Shown piece by piece: positions 20,820 through 29,022 of a DNA stretch of 64,000 bases. The position numbers and the translations under genes are program-made. The stretch comes from JAVBMV01 sp031552145 (GTDB lineage Bacteria > Myxococcota > Myxococcia > Myxococcales > UBA5297), in the NCBI GenBank assembly GCA_031552145.1, contig JAVBMV010000005.1, positions 310,001-374,000 on the forward strand. Direction: 5' to 3'. The notes under the pieces are model-generated. The model ran no database searches and was not told where the DNA came from. It was given only the letters and a program-made list of their open reading frames with translations. Each line of letters starts with the position of its first letter. Within the stretch, counting starts at the first letter, position 1.

Positions 20820-21863
20820 TCAACCCTCGCGGCTCTTGAGCATCCAGCCTATTAGCTTGTAGAGCAGGCGCGCTCCCACATTGGCGTCCCACTCTTGCGC
20901 GGCGCTCTCGCCGGGAGAGACCTCGTTCAAATCGAGCCCGACGATGCGCCTGCCGCTCCTGGCCACCTCCGCGATGAGCGCGCAGGCCTCGTGGAAGGAG
21001 AGCCCCCCCGGGACAGGTGTGCCGGTGTTGGGACAGAGCGAGGGGTCGAGTCCATCGATGTCGAAGGAGAGGTAGACCTCGCGCGGGAGCGCCGCCGCGA
21101 TCCGGCGGCATTGCGCCGCGAAGGTGGCGCCGCATTGCCGCTCCGCGGCGAGTTGCGCGTCGTAGAACGCCTCCACCTTTCCGCCCGAGGCGCGCACATA
21201 GTCGAATTCCTCCTCGGAGAAGTCGCGGATACCCACTTGGACCAGCTTCGCGACGCCCGGGAGATGCTCGACCGCGTTGCGCATGATCGAGGCGTGGGAC
21301 CAGGTGAAGCCCTCGTAGGCGGGGCGCAGGTCGTGGTGGGCATCGATGTGGAGAATGCCCAGGCCAGGATAGCGCTCGGCGTGGGCGCGGATGGAGCCGA
21401 AGGGCGTGGCATGGTCGCCGCCGACCAGCGCCACCAACTTGCCGGCATCGATGAGCTTCGCCGTGGCGGCGTGGATCAGCTCATTCAGCTCGTCGCAGCG
21501 CTCGTTCACCGTAGCCAACGTCGCGGCCAGCTCGGGCGCTTCTTGGAGGTCGCCGCCCAGCGCGATGATGGGCTCGGCCAGCGCGCTCGCCTCGGTGTTG
21601 AGCGCCTCGACGCGGGCCTGGAACTGGGCGTCGTCGAAGAGCGCGATGCCCGCCTCGTAGGGACGCCCGGTCTCCAGGTCGAAGAGATCGACCTGGTGGC
21701 TCGCCTCGACGATGGCGCCGGGGCCTCGCGCCGCTCCCTTCCGGTAGGAGGTGGTGGCGTCGAAGGGCACGGGAAGGAGGATCACCCGCGCCTCTTCGGC
21801 GGAGTGAGGAAGGCCATAGGGGCCGGAGCCGGGGAGCGCGGCTGCGTTGGGGTCGAAGGACAT
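20820..21863 (-). CDS. Ureohydrolase (agmatinase or formimidoylglutamase)
   Basis: 347 residues, Mn-dependent arginase/agmatinase family. Metal ligands are in place: His151 (GGDHATPFG), Asp174/His176/Asp178 (DAHHDLR) and Asp268/Asp270 (SFDIDGLDP). Overall the sequence reads like agmatinases (putrescine synthesis), but formimidoylglutamase HutG is in the same superfamily and acts directly after HutI, whose gene is two positions downstream in the same direction. Sequence alone cannot settle the substrate. ATG at 21863 begins a family-like N-terminus; the frame upstream to 22034 enters the divergent promoter region. Confidence 0.88.
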   Translation of the reverse strand: MSFDPNAAALPGSGPYGLPHSAEEARVILLPVPFDATTSYRKGAARGPGAIVEASHQVDLFDLETGRPYEAGIALFDDAQFQARVEALNTEASALAEPIIALGGDLQEAPELAATLATVNERCDELNELIHAATAKLIDAGKLVALVGGDHATPFGSIRAHAERYPGLGILHIDAHHDLRPAYEGFTWSHASIMRNAVEHLPGVAKLVQVGIRDFSEEEFDYVRASGGKVEAFYDAQLAAERQCGATFAAQCRRIAAALPREVYLSFDIDGLDPSLCPNTGTPVPGGLSFHEACALIAEVARSGRRIVGLDLNEVSPGESAAQEWDANVGARLLYKLIGWMLKSREG

Positions 21864-21913
21864 GGAGCGATTCTCGTCTATCCGGGCGCCTTGAGCCAAG
21901 GAGGCGCCCTGGG

Positions 21914-21955
21914 GAATAAGGACTCGGATACAAGTAACCACTTTCGGTGAATAAG
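21914..21955. repeat. Direct repeat in divergent intergenic region
   Basis: The heptamer GAATAAG occurs at 21914-21920 and 21949-21955, starts 35 nt apart, each within a G-rich context (gggGAATAAGga, ggtGAATAAGgg). It lies between the divergent starts at 21863 and 22020 and might be an operator pair; alternatively chance. Confidence 0.3.
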
Positions 21956-21987
21956 GGGACCTTGTAATCTGTCCGAATGTTTTCACA

Positions 21988-22015
21988 GCCGCGCCTGCTT
22001 GGCGCGGCGCGGAGG
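21988..22015 (+). promoter_or_regulatory. Hairpin abutting ribosome site of lipoprotein gene
   Basis: A perfect 8-bp GC stem (21988-21995 with 22001-22008, loop TGCTT) ends 2 nt before the GGAGG ribosome site at 22011-22015, which is only 4 nt from the ATG at 22020. It could modulate translation of the gene. Confidence 0.4.
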
Positions 22016-22019
22016 TCAC

Positions 22020-24479
22020 ATGCGTGTCAGGCACGTCAGGGTTTTGGTTTCCATCTTCGCGGCGGCGGCGCTCGCCGCCTGCTCAGGCTCCGATTCGGAC
22101 GACGAGAATGAGAATGGGGGAGGCGGCAAAGAGGTGACCACGACGCTCTTTGGCGTGGTGGTGGACGAAGCGCGCGCGCCCGTCTCTGGGGTGGAGGTAA
22201 AGGCGCACGGCAAGACGGCCACGACCGGCTCCGACGGCAGCTTCACCTTCGAGAAACTGAAGGTTCCCTCGGAGCGATGTGTGGCCACGGCCAAGAAGAA
22301 GGGGCTGCTCCCCGCCTCGCAGAGCGCCGTTCCCGTCGCGGGGGGCGCCACGATGCTGCGGCTGCGCCTGCTCACTCCCGAGGAGCACAAAATAAGCGCC
22401 GCGGGTGGGAAGATCGCGCTCAAGACCGGCGCCAAGGTCGACTTCGCCGCCAACGCCTTCAAGAAGGGCAAGGAGGCATTCTCTGGCGAGGTGACCGTCC
22501 TGGCGCGCCACATCGCGCCCGATCAGGAGGACTTCGCCGAGGTCTTCCCCGGCGGGCCCGCCGCTCAGCGCGTGGATGGAAGCTCTGCGACGCTCATCTC
22601 CGCGGGGGTGATCGCGGTGGAGCTCTACGCGGGCGAAGAGGTGGTAGCGCTCGACGGCACCAAGCCGGCGCGCCTCGATTTCCCAATCCCCGTCGGAATG
22701 GAGGCGGCGCTCGCCGAGGACGCCACCATTCCGCTTTGGCACTTCGACGAGGCGAAGGGGCTCTGGGTCGAGGAGGGGCTGGCGACGCGGGAGGGCGATC
22801 GATATGTGGGCGAGGTGAAGCACTTCTCGGCCTGGAACCTGGACAAGCCGGAGGATCAGGCCTTCGTGAAGGGCAAGCTGCTCTGCTCGAACGAGCCGAT
22901 GGGCGGGGTGTCGCTCTCCTTCAGCCAGTTCCTGGGCACCACACGCGTCGATGGCTCTTTCCGGGTGACGATTCCCACCAACTACCCGACGAAGCTGACG
23001 GTGCGCGACCCGATGATCCCCAAGAGCGAGTGGAGCAAGGTGATCGCCGAGGTGCCCGCGCTCGGTTCGCAGGTGGAGCACGATCTTGGAAATATTCTCC
23101 TGGCCACCTGCCCGACCAAGGTGATCGGCAGGCTGGTCGACTGCGATGGCAAGGCGGTGGAGGGGGTGGTTCATGGCGCCTTCGAGAGCGGCATGCGGAG
23201 CGCGGCGACCGAGAAGGGGAAGTTCACGCTCTGGACGCCTCCCGATCAGCCCTTCACGTTCAATGGAACCTCGGGCGGTGTGCAGATAGAGCCACAGGAA
23301 CTCACCTCGCCCGCCACGGGCGAGCAGCCCCTCGATCTAGGCGACCTGAAGGCCTGCACCGCGACCGCAACATGCGAAGGGAGAGATATCTCCTTGGGCG
23401 CGTTGGGGAGCACCAGCATCACCGGCACCGACAACATCGCCTTCTCGCCCGATGGCAAATATATGGCCGCCTCGATGATGCTGGTCTCGGGAAGCAGCTT
23501 TACGGCGAAGTGCAAGCTCTACGAGGTGGCGACCTTGAAGGAGGTGGCCGCCTTCGACGAGTGTATGGGGTTCCCTACCTTCTTCTTCAGTGGCGACAGC
23601 GCCTATCTGGTCGCGACGCTGGCCGAGTCCGCCGGAAACGAAGGGGCCATGGCGATCAACGTGGCGACCAAGAGCGTTGCCTGGAGGAACCATTTCGGGA
23701 TGCACGCGGTGCCCACACACGATCGCATGCAGGCAGTCAGCCGGTGTGCTGACGAGGGGTGCATGGAGGCGGAGGCGGTCTTCGTGGTCTACGGCGTGAC
23801 CGATGGCCTCTCCAAGAAGGAGCTCTCGCTCACCTACGACGATCTCGGCGATGGATACGAGATGTTGCCGATCGGCACCTTTGGCGACGAGCTGGTCCTC
23901 TCCGGCGTGGAGGATCGCCAGAGCGAGGAGGGGCTCTTCCTGCTCCACTTCCTGCTCTGGAATATCAAGAGCGACACGCTCACCCGTAAGTTCACCATCG
24001 AGAAGGCGGCTACGGCGAATACGGAGAATGTCACCCCATGGCTCTCGCCGGATGGCTCGATGCTGGTCGTTTACGCGCTGAGCGTCGAAGAGGATGGCGA
24101 CGCAGGCACGATCTCGGGCTCGTTCGACTTCTTCGATACGGCCGACGGCGCGCACCTGGCGGGTCCCTCGATCTGGCCGGGGAGCGTTACGTCGATGGTG
24201 CCGGTGGGAGGGTACATCCATCCCTCGAACGAGTGGTTCGCGGCGCCGCTCTTCGACATGAGTCAGGCAGCGACGACCGGAAAGCTCGTCAGCGGCATCA
24301 GCATCGTCGATCTGCCCAGCCTCTCCCAGCGGAGCCTGCTCTCCTTCCCGATGGGGACCTTCATCTTCGGCTCCAACATCCAGTTCAGCGGCAACGGGCG
24401 CTATATGGCGGCGGTGCTGATGAATGGCGCGAACCTCGTCTACCGCATCTGGGATCTGGAGCAGTGCGAGGGCTTCTAG
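22020..24479 (+). CDS. Lipoprotein with CarboxypepD_reg-like domain and propeller-like C-terminus
   Basis: 819 residues. Signal peptide with lipobox LAAC at about residue 20, followed by an acidic linker. Residues about 40-100 resemble carboxypeptidase regulatory-like domains (GVVVDEARAPVSGVEVKAHG, then TTGSDGSFTFEKL), and a second such unit appears near 390-420. The C-terminal half begins with IAFSPDGKYMAAS and has repeats like WD40/YVTN beta-propellers (WLSPDGSMLVVYAL, FSGNGRYMAAVLM). No catalytic motif was seen; a surface binding or structural role is likely. GGAGG lies 4 nt before the chosen ATG; an upstream in-frame start at 21999 would spoil the signal peptide. Confidence 0.82.
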   Translation: MRVRHVRVLVSIFAAAALAACSGSDSDDENENGGGGKEVTTTLFGVVVDEARAPVSGVEVKAHGKTATTGSDGSFTFEKLKVPSERCVATAKKKGLLPASQSAVPVAGGATMLRLRLLTPEEHKISAAGGKIALKTGAKVDFAANAFKKGKEAFSGEVTVLARHIAPDQEDFAEVFPGGPAAQRVDGSSATLISAGVIAVELYAGEEVVALDGTKPARLDFPIPVGMEAALAEDATIPLWHFDEAKGLWVEEGLATREGDRYVGEVKHFSAWNLDKPEDQAFVKGKLLCSNEPMGGVSLSFSQFLGTTRVDGSFRVTIPTNYPTKLTVRDPMIPKSEWSKVIAEVPALGSQVEHDLGNILLATCPTKVIGRLVDCDGKAVEGVVHGAFESGMRSAATEKGKFTLWTPPDQPFTFNGTSGGVQIEPQELTSPATGEQPLDLGDLKACTATATCEGRDISLGALGSTSITGTDNIAFSPDGKYMAASMMLVSGSSFTAKCKLYEVATLKEVAAFDECMGFPTFFFSGDSAYLVATLAESAGNEGAMAINVATKSVAWRNHFGMHAVPTHDRMQAVSRCADEGCMEAEAVFVVYGVTDGLSKKELSLTYDDLGDGYEMLPIGTFGDELVLSGVEDRQSEEGLFLLHFLLWNIKSDTLTRKFTIEKAATANTENVTPWLSPDGSMLVVYALSVEEDGDAGTISGSFDFFDTADGAHLAGPSIWPGSVTSMVPVGGYIHPSNEWFAAPLFDMSQAATTGKLVSGISIVDLPSLSQRSLLSFPMGTFIFGSNIQFSGNGRYMAAVLMNGANLVYRIWDLEQCEGF

Positions 24480-24482
24480 CGC

Positions 24483-25061
24483 TCAACGATCGGGGACGCC
24501 CTCGCGCTTGAGGCGCTCCGCGTGGAGCGCCACCTCCTCCAGGGCCTCTCTGCGCAGGCGACGCAGCTTGCGCAGAGAGGTGCCGAAGAGCCGGAGCAGA
24601 TGGCGCCAGTCTTCGGCCTCGGCCAAGGCCTGGCAGTGGGGCGCGTCGACCAGCGTCACCTCGCCCGCGAGATCGAAGTCGAAGGGATAGAGCTTGCAGG
24701 CGATGGGCTTCGCCTCTTCGGGCAGAGAGCAGCCGCGCCCCTTCACAAAGAATGTGCAGGCGCCTCGCTTCGCCGCGAGGCCGTGGCGCACGCCGCCGAC
24801 GAAGAGGCCGCGGTAGAGGGGGCGATGCGTCTCGTAGAAGATCCGCTCCAGCGGGTCGAGCTGCTCCACCTCGCAGAAGCGGCGCCTGCTCATGCCCGTC
24901 GCCGCCTCGATGCGCTCGATGTCCGAGAAGGTGAGGGTAGCGAGCCGCTCGTTCCCATCGGCGGGGAGCTGACAGCAGACCAGCCCGCGCAGCCGCGCGC
25001 AGCGCGCGCAGATTGGCTCGCTCCGCTCGCTCAGCCCTGTAGCGCCGCACACCTCGATCAT
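24483..25061 (-). CDS. ykgJ: YkgJ-family Cys-cluster protein
   Basis: 192 residues. Contains the YkgJ/zinc-iron chelating motif set: ICARCARLRGLVCC near the N-terminus and GACTFFVKGRGCSLPEEAKP followed by IACKLYPFDF in the middle. Members bind metal through these Cys; biological role unknown. ATG at 25061 has GGAG 6 nt upstream. Codons about 5-21, including the first Cys pair, lie inside a 49-bp direct repeat whose second copy lies 2.1 kb away beyond the ATPase-HNH module. A frame upstream to 25154 lies in the promoter region of the ATPase gene and is not used. Confidence 0.88.
   Translation of the reverse strand: MIEVCGATGLSERSEPICARCARLRGLVCCQLPADGNERLATLTFSDIERIEAATGMSRRRFCEVEQLDPLERIFYETHRPLYRGLFVGGVRHGLAAKRGACTFFVKGRGCSLPEEAKPIACKLYPFDFDLAGEVTLVDAPHCQALAEAEDWRHLLRLFGTSLRKLRRLRREALEEVALHAERLKREGVPDR
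25000..25048. repeat. 49-bp direct repeat, copy 1 (inside ykgJ)
   Basis: Identical to 27121-27169 except at position 25014 (T here, C there). Weaker similarity continues outward: 25050-25078 matches 27195-27223 at 23 of 29 positions, after a 24-nt length difference. This copy encodes residues about 5-21 of the intact ykgJ gene. Confidence 0.92.
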
Positions 25062-25113
25062 CCGTCTCTCCTCGCGAGAACGATTACACCGCCTCGTCGG
25101 AGCCGGTCGAGCC

Positions 25114-25142
25114 TTGTTGGCGGAGCTTGCTCTGGATATCTT
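25114..25142 (+). promoter_or_regulatory. Predicted promoter of ATPase-HNH module
   Basis: TTGTTG (25114-25119), a 17-nt spacer and TATCTT (25137-25142) lie 27 nt before the ATPase ATG at 25170. Each hexamer matches the housekeeping consensus at 4 of 6 positions. It lies within the inserted segment, so the module seems to bring its own promoter. Confidence 0.45.
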
Positions 25143-25169
25143 CCATCGCTGCAAGGAAGGGAACGAGCC

Positions 25170-26444
25170 ATGCTGGAGTCCATTTGTCTCAAGAATGTCG
25201 GGCCGGCGCCCGAGATGGAGCTGGATCTCGCGCCCCGCCTGAACCTCATCACCGGAGACAACGGGCTCGGCAAGAGCTTTCTGCTCGACGTCGCGTGGTG
25301 GGCGCTGACGCGCACCTGGGCGCGAGAGCTGGTCGTTCCGAAGCCTGGCGCGAAAGCCACGATCTCCTACGCGTACACGAAGAGGACAGCCGGTACCTAT
25401 TCATTCACGAGCGCCTACGAGCCTGGAAAAGCTCGCTGGACAGTCAAGCAGAGCCGACCACCTATCCCGGGGCTCATCCTCTACGCACAGGTCGACGGTG
25501 GCTTCTCCGTGTGGGATCCGATGCGGAACTACTGGACCGAAGACGCCCCCGATCGTCCCAACGCCTTTCTCTTCTCGCCGGATCAGGTTTGGAAGGGAAA
25601 CGACTACTGCAAGGGCGTCCTCGATGACTGGGCGCTCTGGCAGGCAGGACAGGATCGCGCTTTTCAAGTGCTCGTGCAGGTTCTGGACGCGCTCTCTCCC
25701 TCTTCTACCGAGAAGCTCGTCCCCGGAAAACTCCGAACGCTCACAGTCAAGGACAAGGGACCGACTCCGACGCTACGGATGCCTTATGGGGAGGAGGTCG
25801 CGCTCATTCACGCCTCTGCTGGTATGAGGCGGATCATCGCGCTGGCGTACCTCCTGACCTGGGCGTGGGAGCGCCACGTCGAGAGCGCGAAGCTCCAGGG
25901 GCAGAAGCCATCCCGTGAGATTATCTTCCTCATCGACGAGATAGAGGGACATCTTCATCCACAATGGCAGCGGCGCATTGTCCCTTCGCTGCTGAAGGTG
26001 ATGGACGCGCTCACCGGCAAGCATGGGTCGACGGTCCAGCTCGTCGCAGCCACGCACTCGCCGCTCGTCCTCGCCTCTGTCGAGCCTACATTCGATTCCG
26101 ACGAGGACGCTTGGTTCGACCTGGACCTCGGAGAGAAGAAAGTCGTCTTGCGCAAGCGCCCATTTGTTCGCCAGGGGGAGATCGGCAACTGGCTCGTCAG
26201 TGATGCCTTCGACCTGAAGGAGCCGCGCTCGCTCGAAGGTGAGCAGGCGGTCGCCGCTGCCGAGGCGTTGATGAAAGAGAGGGCGCCGACCACCGCTGCC
26301 GTCAAGAACGCCGACGCTGCGCTGCGCAAGGCGGGACTGCCCGATATCGACACCTTCTGGGTTCGCTGGAGGTGCTTCCGTGATCGCTGGCTGGATAAGG
26401 TCTCGAAGGTGCCGGGCAGATCGCTCACACGGAGTCAAAGATGA
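25170..26444 (+). CDS. AAA/ABC-type ATPase of a Septu-like defence pair
   Basis: 424 residues. Walker A GDNGLGKSF at about 29-37 directly after an ABC/SMC-type first strand (LNLIT), Walker B IIFLIDEIEGHLHP with Asp256/Glu257, and the following switch-type LVAATHSPLVLAS. The acidic DEIEGHLHP followed by ATHSP is typical of the AAA_21/OLD-like ATPases found in anti-phage systems such as Septu (PtuA) and retron effectors. ATG at 25170 has GGAAGG upstream; the open frame back to 24522 is antisense to ykgJ. Its stop overlaps the HNH gene's start by 4 nt (ATGA), showing a two-gene unit. Likely role: sensing or gating ATPase that controls the nuclease. It is shorter than typical PtuA, so the subtype is uncertain. 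Confidence 0.85.
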   Translation: MLESICLKNVGPAPEMELDLAPRLNLITGDNGLGKSFLLDVAWWALTRTWARELVVPKPGAKATISYAYTKRTAGTYSFTSAYEPGKARWTVKQSRPPIPGLILYAQVDGGFSVWDPMRNYWTEDAPDRPNAFLFSPDQVWKGNDYCKGVLDDWALWQAGQDRAFQVLVQVLDALSPSSTEKLVPGKLRTLTVKDKGPTPTLRMPYGEEVALIHASAGMRRIIALAYLLTWAWERHVESAKLQGQKPSREIIFLIDEIEGHLHPQWQRRIVPSLLKVMDALTGKHGSTVQLVAATHSPLVLASVEPTFDSDEDAWFDLDLGEKKVVLRKRPFVRQGEIGNWLVSDAFDLKEPRSLEGEQAVAAAEALMKERAPTTAAVKNADAALRKAGLPDIDTFWVRWRCFRDRWLDKVSKVPGRSLTRSQR

Positions 26445-27163
26445 TTCCAGTTGCCCCTGCTCCCGAGCCATCGTCGTTCGATGTGCGTGTGCGAAAGCGC
26501 GGCGCCGTCGCCGTACAGAGACTGCTGGGGAAGAGTGTCAGGGGAGGGGGTCGAAGGCCAAGCACGACCTATGCGCGCCCCGAGGAAATTCCCGCCGACA
26601 AGTTCCCCACCTACTGGACAGAGGTGCGCAAGAGCGACGGCAAGAGCGCACTCGACGACATGATGGATGGGTACGGCCAATACTGTGCCTACCTTGCCAT
26701 GCGTATCGAGAGAGCCACGGGCAGCCCTACGGTGGACCATTACATTCCGAAGAAACGCGACTGGAGGCTCGTCTACGAGTGGACCAACTATCGGCTCTGC
26801 GCCGGGTGCGTGAACGGCGCGAAAGGCGACAGGAATGTCGTCGACCCGTTCCGAGTGGGTTCGGCCTGGTTCGCGCTCGATCTGGACACGTTTCTCGTCT
26901 GTAGAGGGAAGGATGCTCCGGTTGCCGAACACGCGCGAATCGACGAGACGCTGGGCATCCTAAACTTGCGGCAGTGTGTAGCCCAGCGCGGTGACTTCAT
27001 CATGCGCTTCCGCCAGGGAGAGCTCGATCTTGGGCACCTCGAGCGATACGCGCCGTTTCTCGCTGCCGAGATCCGCCGGCAGGCCCAGTCGGCGCGCGAC
27101 CTGGTCACTGCGCCCGCGCACAGCGCGCGCAGATCGGCTCGCTCCGCTCGCTCAGCCCTGTAG
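26441..27163 (+). CDS. HNH endonuclease of a Septu-like defence pair
   Basis: 240 residues. HNH signature: VDHYIPKK with Asp99/His100, then WTNYRLCAGCVNGAKGD with Asn116 and Cys120/Cys123. This spacing is like that of the TIGR02646/PtuB group of HNH proteins. Only one Cys (in QYCAYL) precedes the His, so the zinc knuckle may be incomplete. Overlaps the ATPase gene by 4 nt. About the last 14 codons (HSARRSARSARSAL) are encoded by the right-hand 49-bp repeat, so the native C-terminus may have been replaced on insertion. Its 3' end overlaps the convergent dehydrogenase gene by 12 nt. Predicted to cut DNA or RNA on infection; target unknown. Confidence 0.85.
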   Translation: MIPVAPAPEPSSFDVRVRKRGAVAVQRLLGKSVRGGGRRPSTTYARPEEIPADKFPTYWTEVRKSDGKSALDDMMDGYGQYCAYLAMRIERATGSPTVDHYIPKKRDWRLVYEWTNYRLCAGCVNGAKGDRNVVDPFRVGSAWFALDLDTFLVCRGKDAPVAEHARIDETLGILNLRQCVAQRGDFIMRFRQGELDLGHLERYAPFLAAEIRRQAQSARDLVTAPAHSARRSARSARSAL

Positions 27164-27206
27164 CGCCGCCAACGCCGCGCCCGGCAGCTTCGCCCACCTC
27201 GACCAC
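27105..27206 (-). pseudogene. ykgJ: Broken 5' end of a second ykgJ copy
   Basis: Reading minus from a GTG at 27206, with GAGGAG upstream where intact ykgJ has its ribosome site, the frame encodes 33 codons: VVEV, eight extra codons, then GATGLSERSEPICARCAR, the same as residues of the intact gene at 25061, and ends at a TGA at 27105 inside the HNH gene. It also overlaps the dehydrogenase 3' end by about 55 nt. It reads as the original ykgJ start, next to the dehydrogenase gene, cut off by the insertion. It is unlikely to make a useful product. Confidence 0.65.
27121..27169. repeat. 49-bp direct repeat, copy 2
   Basis: Second copy of 25000-25048, one mismatch. It supplies the last codons and stop of the HNH gene on the plus strand, and the last codons and stop of the aldehyde dehydrogenase gene on the minus strand. 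Confidence 0.92.
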
Positions 27207-28888
27207 CCGCTACTCCTCTCGAGCTCGACGACTCTTCGCCCGAGTGTTCTGCCACGGCGGTGGTTGGGAAACCAGATGGGCTTGGGGTGCATGCGGAAGG
27301 GCGCCCGGATGACGGTCTTCTCGATCCCTTCGAGCATGAGCGTGTTGCCGATGAAGCCGCGACCACTCTGGATGTTCTCCGGCGTTCCCGATGGATGGGC
27401 GCCCCACGCGGTGGTCGAGAGCGCGAAGGCGGCGGCGGGCCAGAGGTTGATGGCGACGGTGCCGTAGCGGAGCTCTTCGATCGCCTCCTCCAAGGCGGCG
27501 GCGAAGCGCGCATCGCGCAGAAGCGCGGGGTGGACCAGCAGCGTGGCGCAGAGCGTGCCCCAGAGCTGCTCGTTGGCGAAACAGACTGCTTTGTGGAGAA
27601 ACTGAATCGGGTCCTCGGCCTCGAGGGCGCTCTCCCCCAGGATGGGGCAGAAGGACTCCTCGGTGAAGAGCGGCTCCCCCTGCTCCGTGGGATCGAGGCC
27701 GGGGAGGAGCGCCCAGGGCAGCTCGCCCCGCTCGGCGCAGCCCACTTCGTCGAGCTGACGCCTGTTCGCGGTGAGGCGCCGGTAGCGCTCCATGGCACCC
27801 GGATACCAGGCGCGCCGCGTCCCCGCTGAAGAGAGGGCGTAGATGATCCGTTCGAGCAACGGCTCGCGCCCGCTCCAACCGCGCTGCGTTACCAGGATGC
27901 GGGCGGCGTTGCAGTTGAAGGAGGCGTTGTTGGTGACCATCCCGGCGATGTTCTGCGCCTGGAAGTCGAGGTCGCCGGCGCCCCAGGGGCCCGGCAGCGC
28001 GATGACCGGTGAGACGTTGCCCAGCTCCGAGGTGATGGGCTTCATGAGCAGCGGTCGCCCCTGGTGCTTTCGCTCCTCCCGCTCCGTTCCGGGCGGACCC
28101 CAGAGCAGCAGGTCGTGCGTCTTGTCGGAGCCGGTGATGTGGAGCTCGTCGATCACCTCGTGGTTGGCGAGGTGGGTGCCCAGCTCCGCGCCGCCATAGG
28201 CCACGGCGAAGAAGCCGCGCTCGATGGCGGGGGCGAAGGCGCTCTCCAGGAGCGGCCCGAGCGCGCTGTTGACCGGGTTCATCTTGAGGAGGACCACCTT
28301 CCCCTCGTTGAAGAGCTTGGTCAGCGCGTCGCGCGCGGGGATGGAGGCGACGTTTCCCGCGCCCAGGATGAGGACGGCGCGCCCTTCACGGGCATCAGGG
28401 GGCGCCCTGTAGAAGCTGGCCTGGGTGCGCCGCAGTCGCTCGGCGTCCATGCCGCGCTCGAAATAGGTTTCGGCCTCGATGCCGGGGAAGAGGAATTTGT
28501 CGCGCAGCGTCTCCGGGAAGGCCCTCAGCGCAAGCGCCCCATTGGGACGGACGCGTAGCGCGGAGAGATCGAGCGGGGGGGCGCCTCGGCGCTCGAGCTG
28601 CGCCAGGCTCTCCTTCAGTAGGCGCAGGTGGCGCGCAACGGCGAAGCCATGGGCAAACCACTCCTCGCCCGCCTCTTCGGCGGTTGGCTCTAGCCCCTTG
28701 AGGGCGCACCCGGCGCGCACCGCCTCCTCCAAGATGGCGTGGTAGCGCTCGGAGATACGCGCCAGCAGCGCGCGGCGCTCGCCGAGCGTGAGGCGCGCGA
28801 AGGCGCGCTTGCCCTCGCTCAGACGAGCCAGCACTTCCTCGAGATGGGTGGGCAGGGTGGAGACCGCATGGCTGGGTTGCGCTGACAA
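27152..28888 (-). CDS. Aldehyde dehydrogenase superfamily protein
   Basis: 578 residues, longer than the usual 480-500 because of a helical N-terminal extension of about 100 residues. NAD(P)-binding VLILGAGNVASIPARD, general-base region TSELGNVSPVIALPG and catalytic Cys in NNASFNCNAARILVTQ are all visible. It should oxidise an aldehyde or reduce an activated acyl group; substrate unknown. No in-frame ATG lies near the start, so a TTG at 28888 with GGGAGGAG about 9 nt upstream is used. The 3' end lies in the right-hand 49-bp repeat, and the gene probably once ran straight into ykgJ. Confidence 0.83.
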   Translation of the reverse strand: MSAQPSHAVSTLPTHLEEVLARLSEGKRAFARLTLGERRALLARISERYHAILEEAVRAGCALKGLEPTAEEAGEEWFAHGFAVARHLRLLKESLAQLERRGAPPLDLSALRVRPNGALALRAFPETLRDKFLFPGIEAETYFERGMDAERLRRTQASFYRAPPDAREGRAVLILGAGNVASIPARDALTKLFNEGKVVLLKMNPVNSALGPLLESAFAPAIERGFFAVAYGGAELGTHLANHEVIDELHITGSDKTHDLLLWGPPGTEREERKHQGRPLLMKPITSELGNVSPVIALPGPWGAGDLDFQAQNIAGMVTNNASFNCNAARILVTQRGWSGREPLLERIIYALSSAGTRRAWYPGAMERYRRLTANRRQLDEVGCAERGELPWALLPGLDPTEQGEPLFTEESFCPILGESALEAEDPIQFLHKAVCFANEQLWGTLCATLLVHPALLRDARFAAALEEAIEELRYGTVAINLWPAAAFALSTTAWGAHPSGTPENIQSGRGFIGNTLMLEGIEKTVIRAPFRMHPKPIWFPNHRRGRTLGRRVVELERSSGWSRWAKLPGAALAALQG

Positions 28889-29022
28889 GGTGGCACGCTC
28901 CTCCCGGACGGGCGTTCCTCCGCCGGCATGTCAAAAGAACGGTCTAACGGCGGGGGGAGCGCGCGGCCAGTACCTTTGTGCGCTTGCCTTGTGCGGGCAC
29001 TTCCCGTCAGATTGCGCCCCTC

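Larger units (their letters stand above)
25049..27120. mobile_element. Probable inserted ATPase-HNH defence island
   Basis: About 2.1 kb bounded by 49-bp direct repeats (25000-25048, 27121-27169). It carries two overlapping plus-strand genes, an AAA ATPase and an HNH nuclease. Its GC content is visibly lower (50-57% on counted 60-nt lines, against about 75% in the neighbouring dehydrogenase gene). The repeats derive from the 5' end of ykgJ. No transposase or integrase is inside, so how it moved is unknown. Confidence 0.6.

Noticed and set aside
25000..25048. 49-bp repeat considered as a transposon end
   Set aside because: Direct, not inverted, orientation, no transposase between the copies, and it is ykgJ coding sequence.
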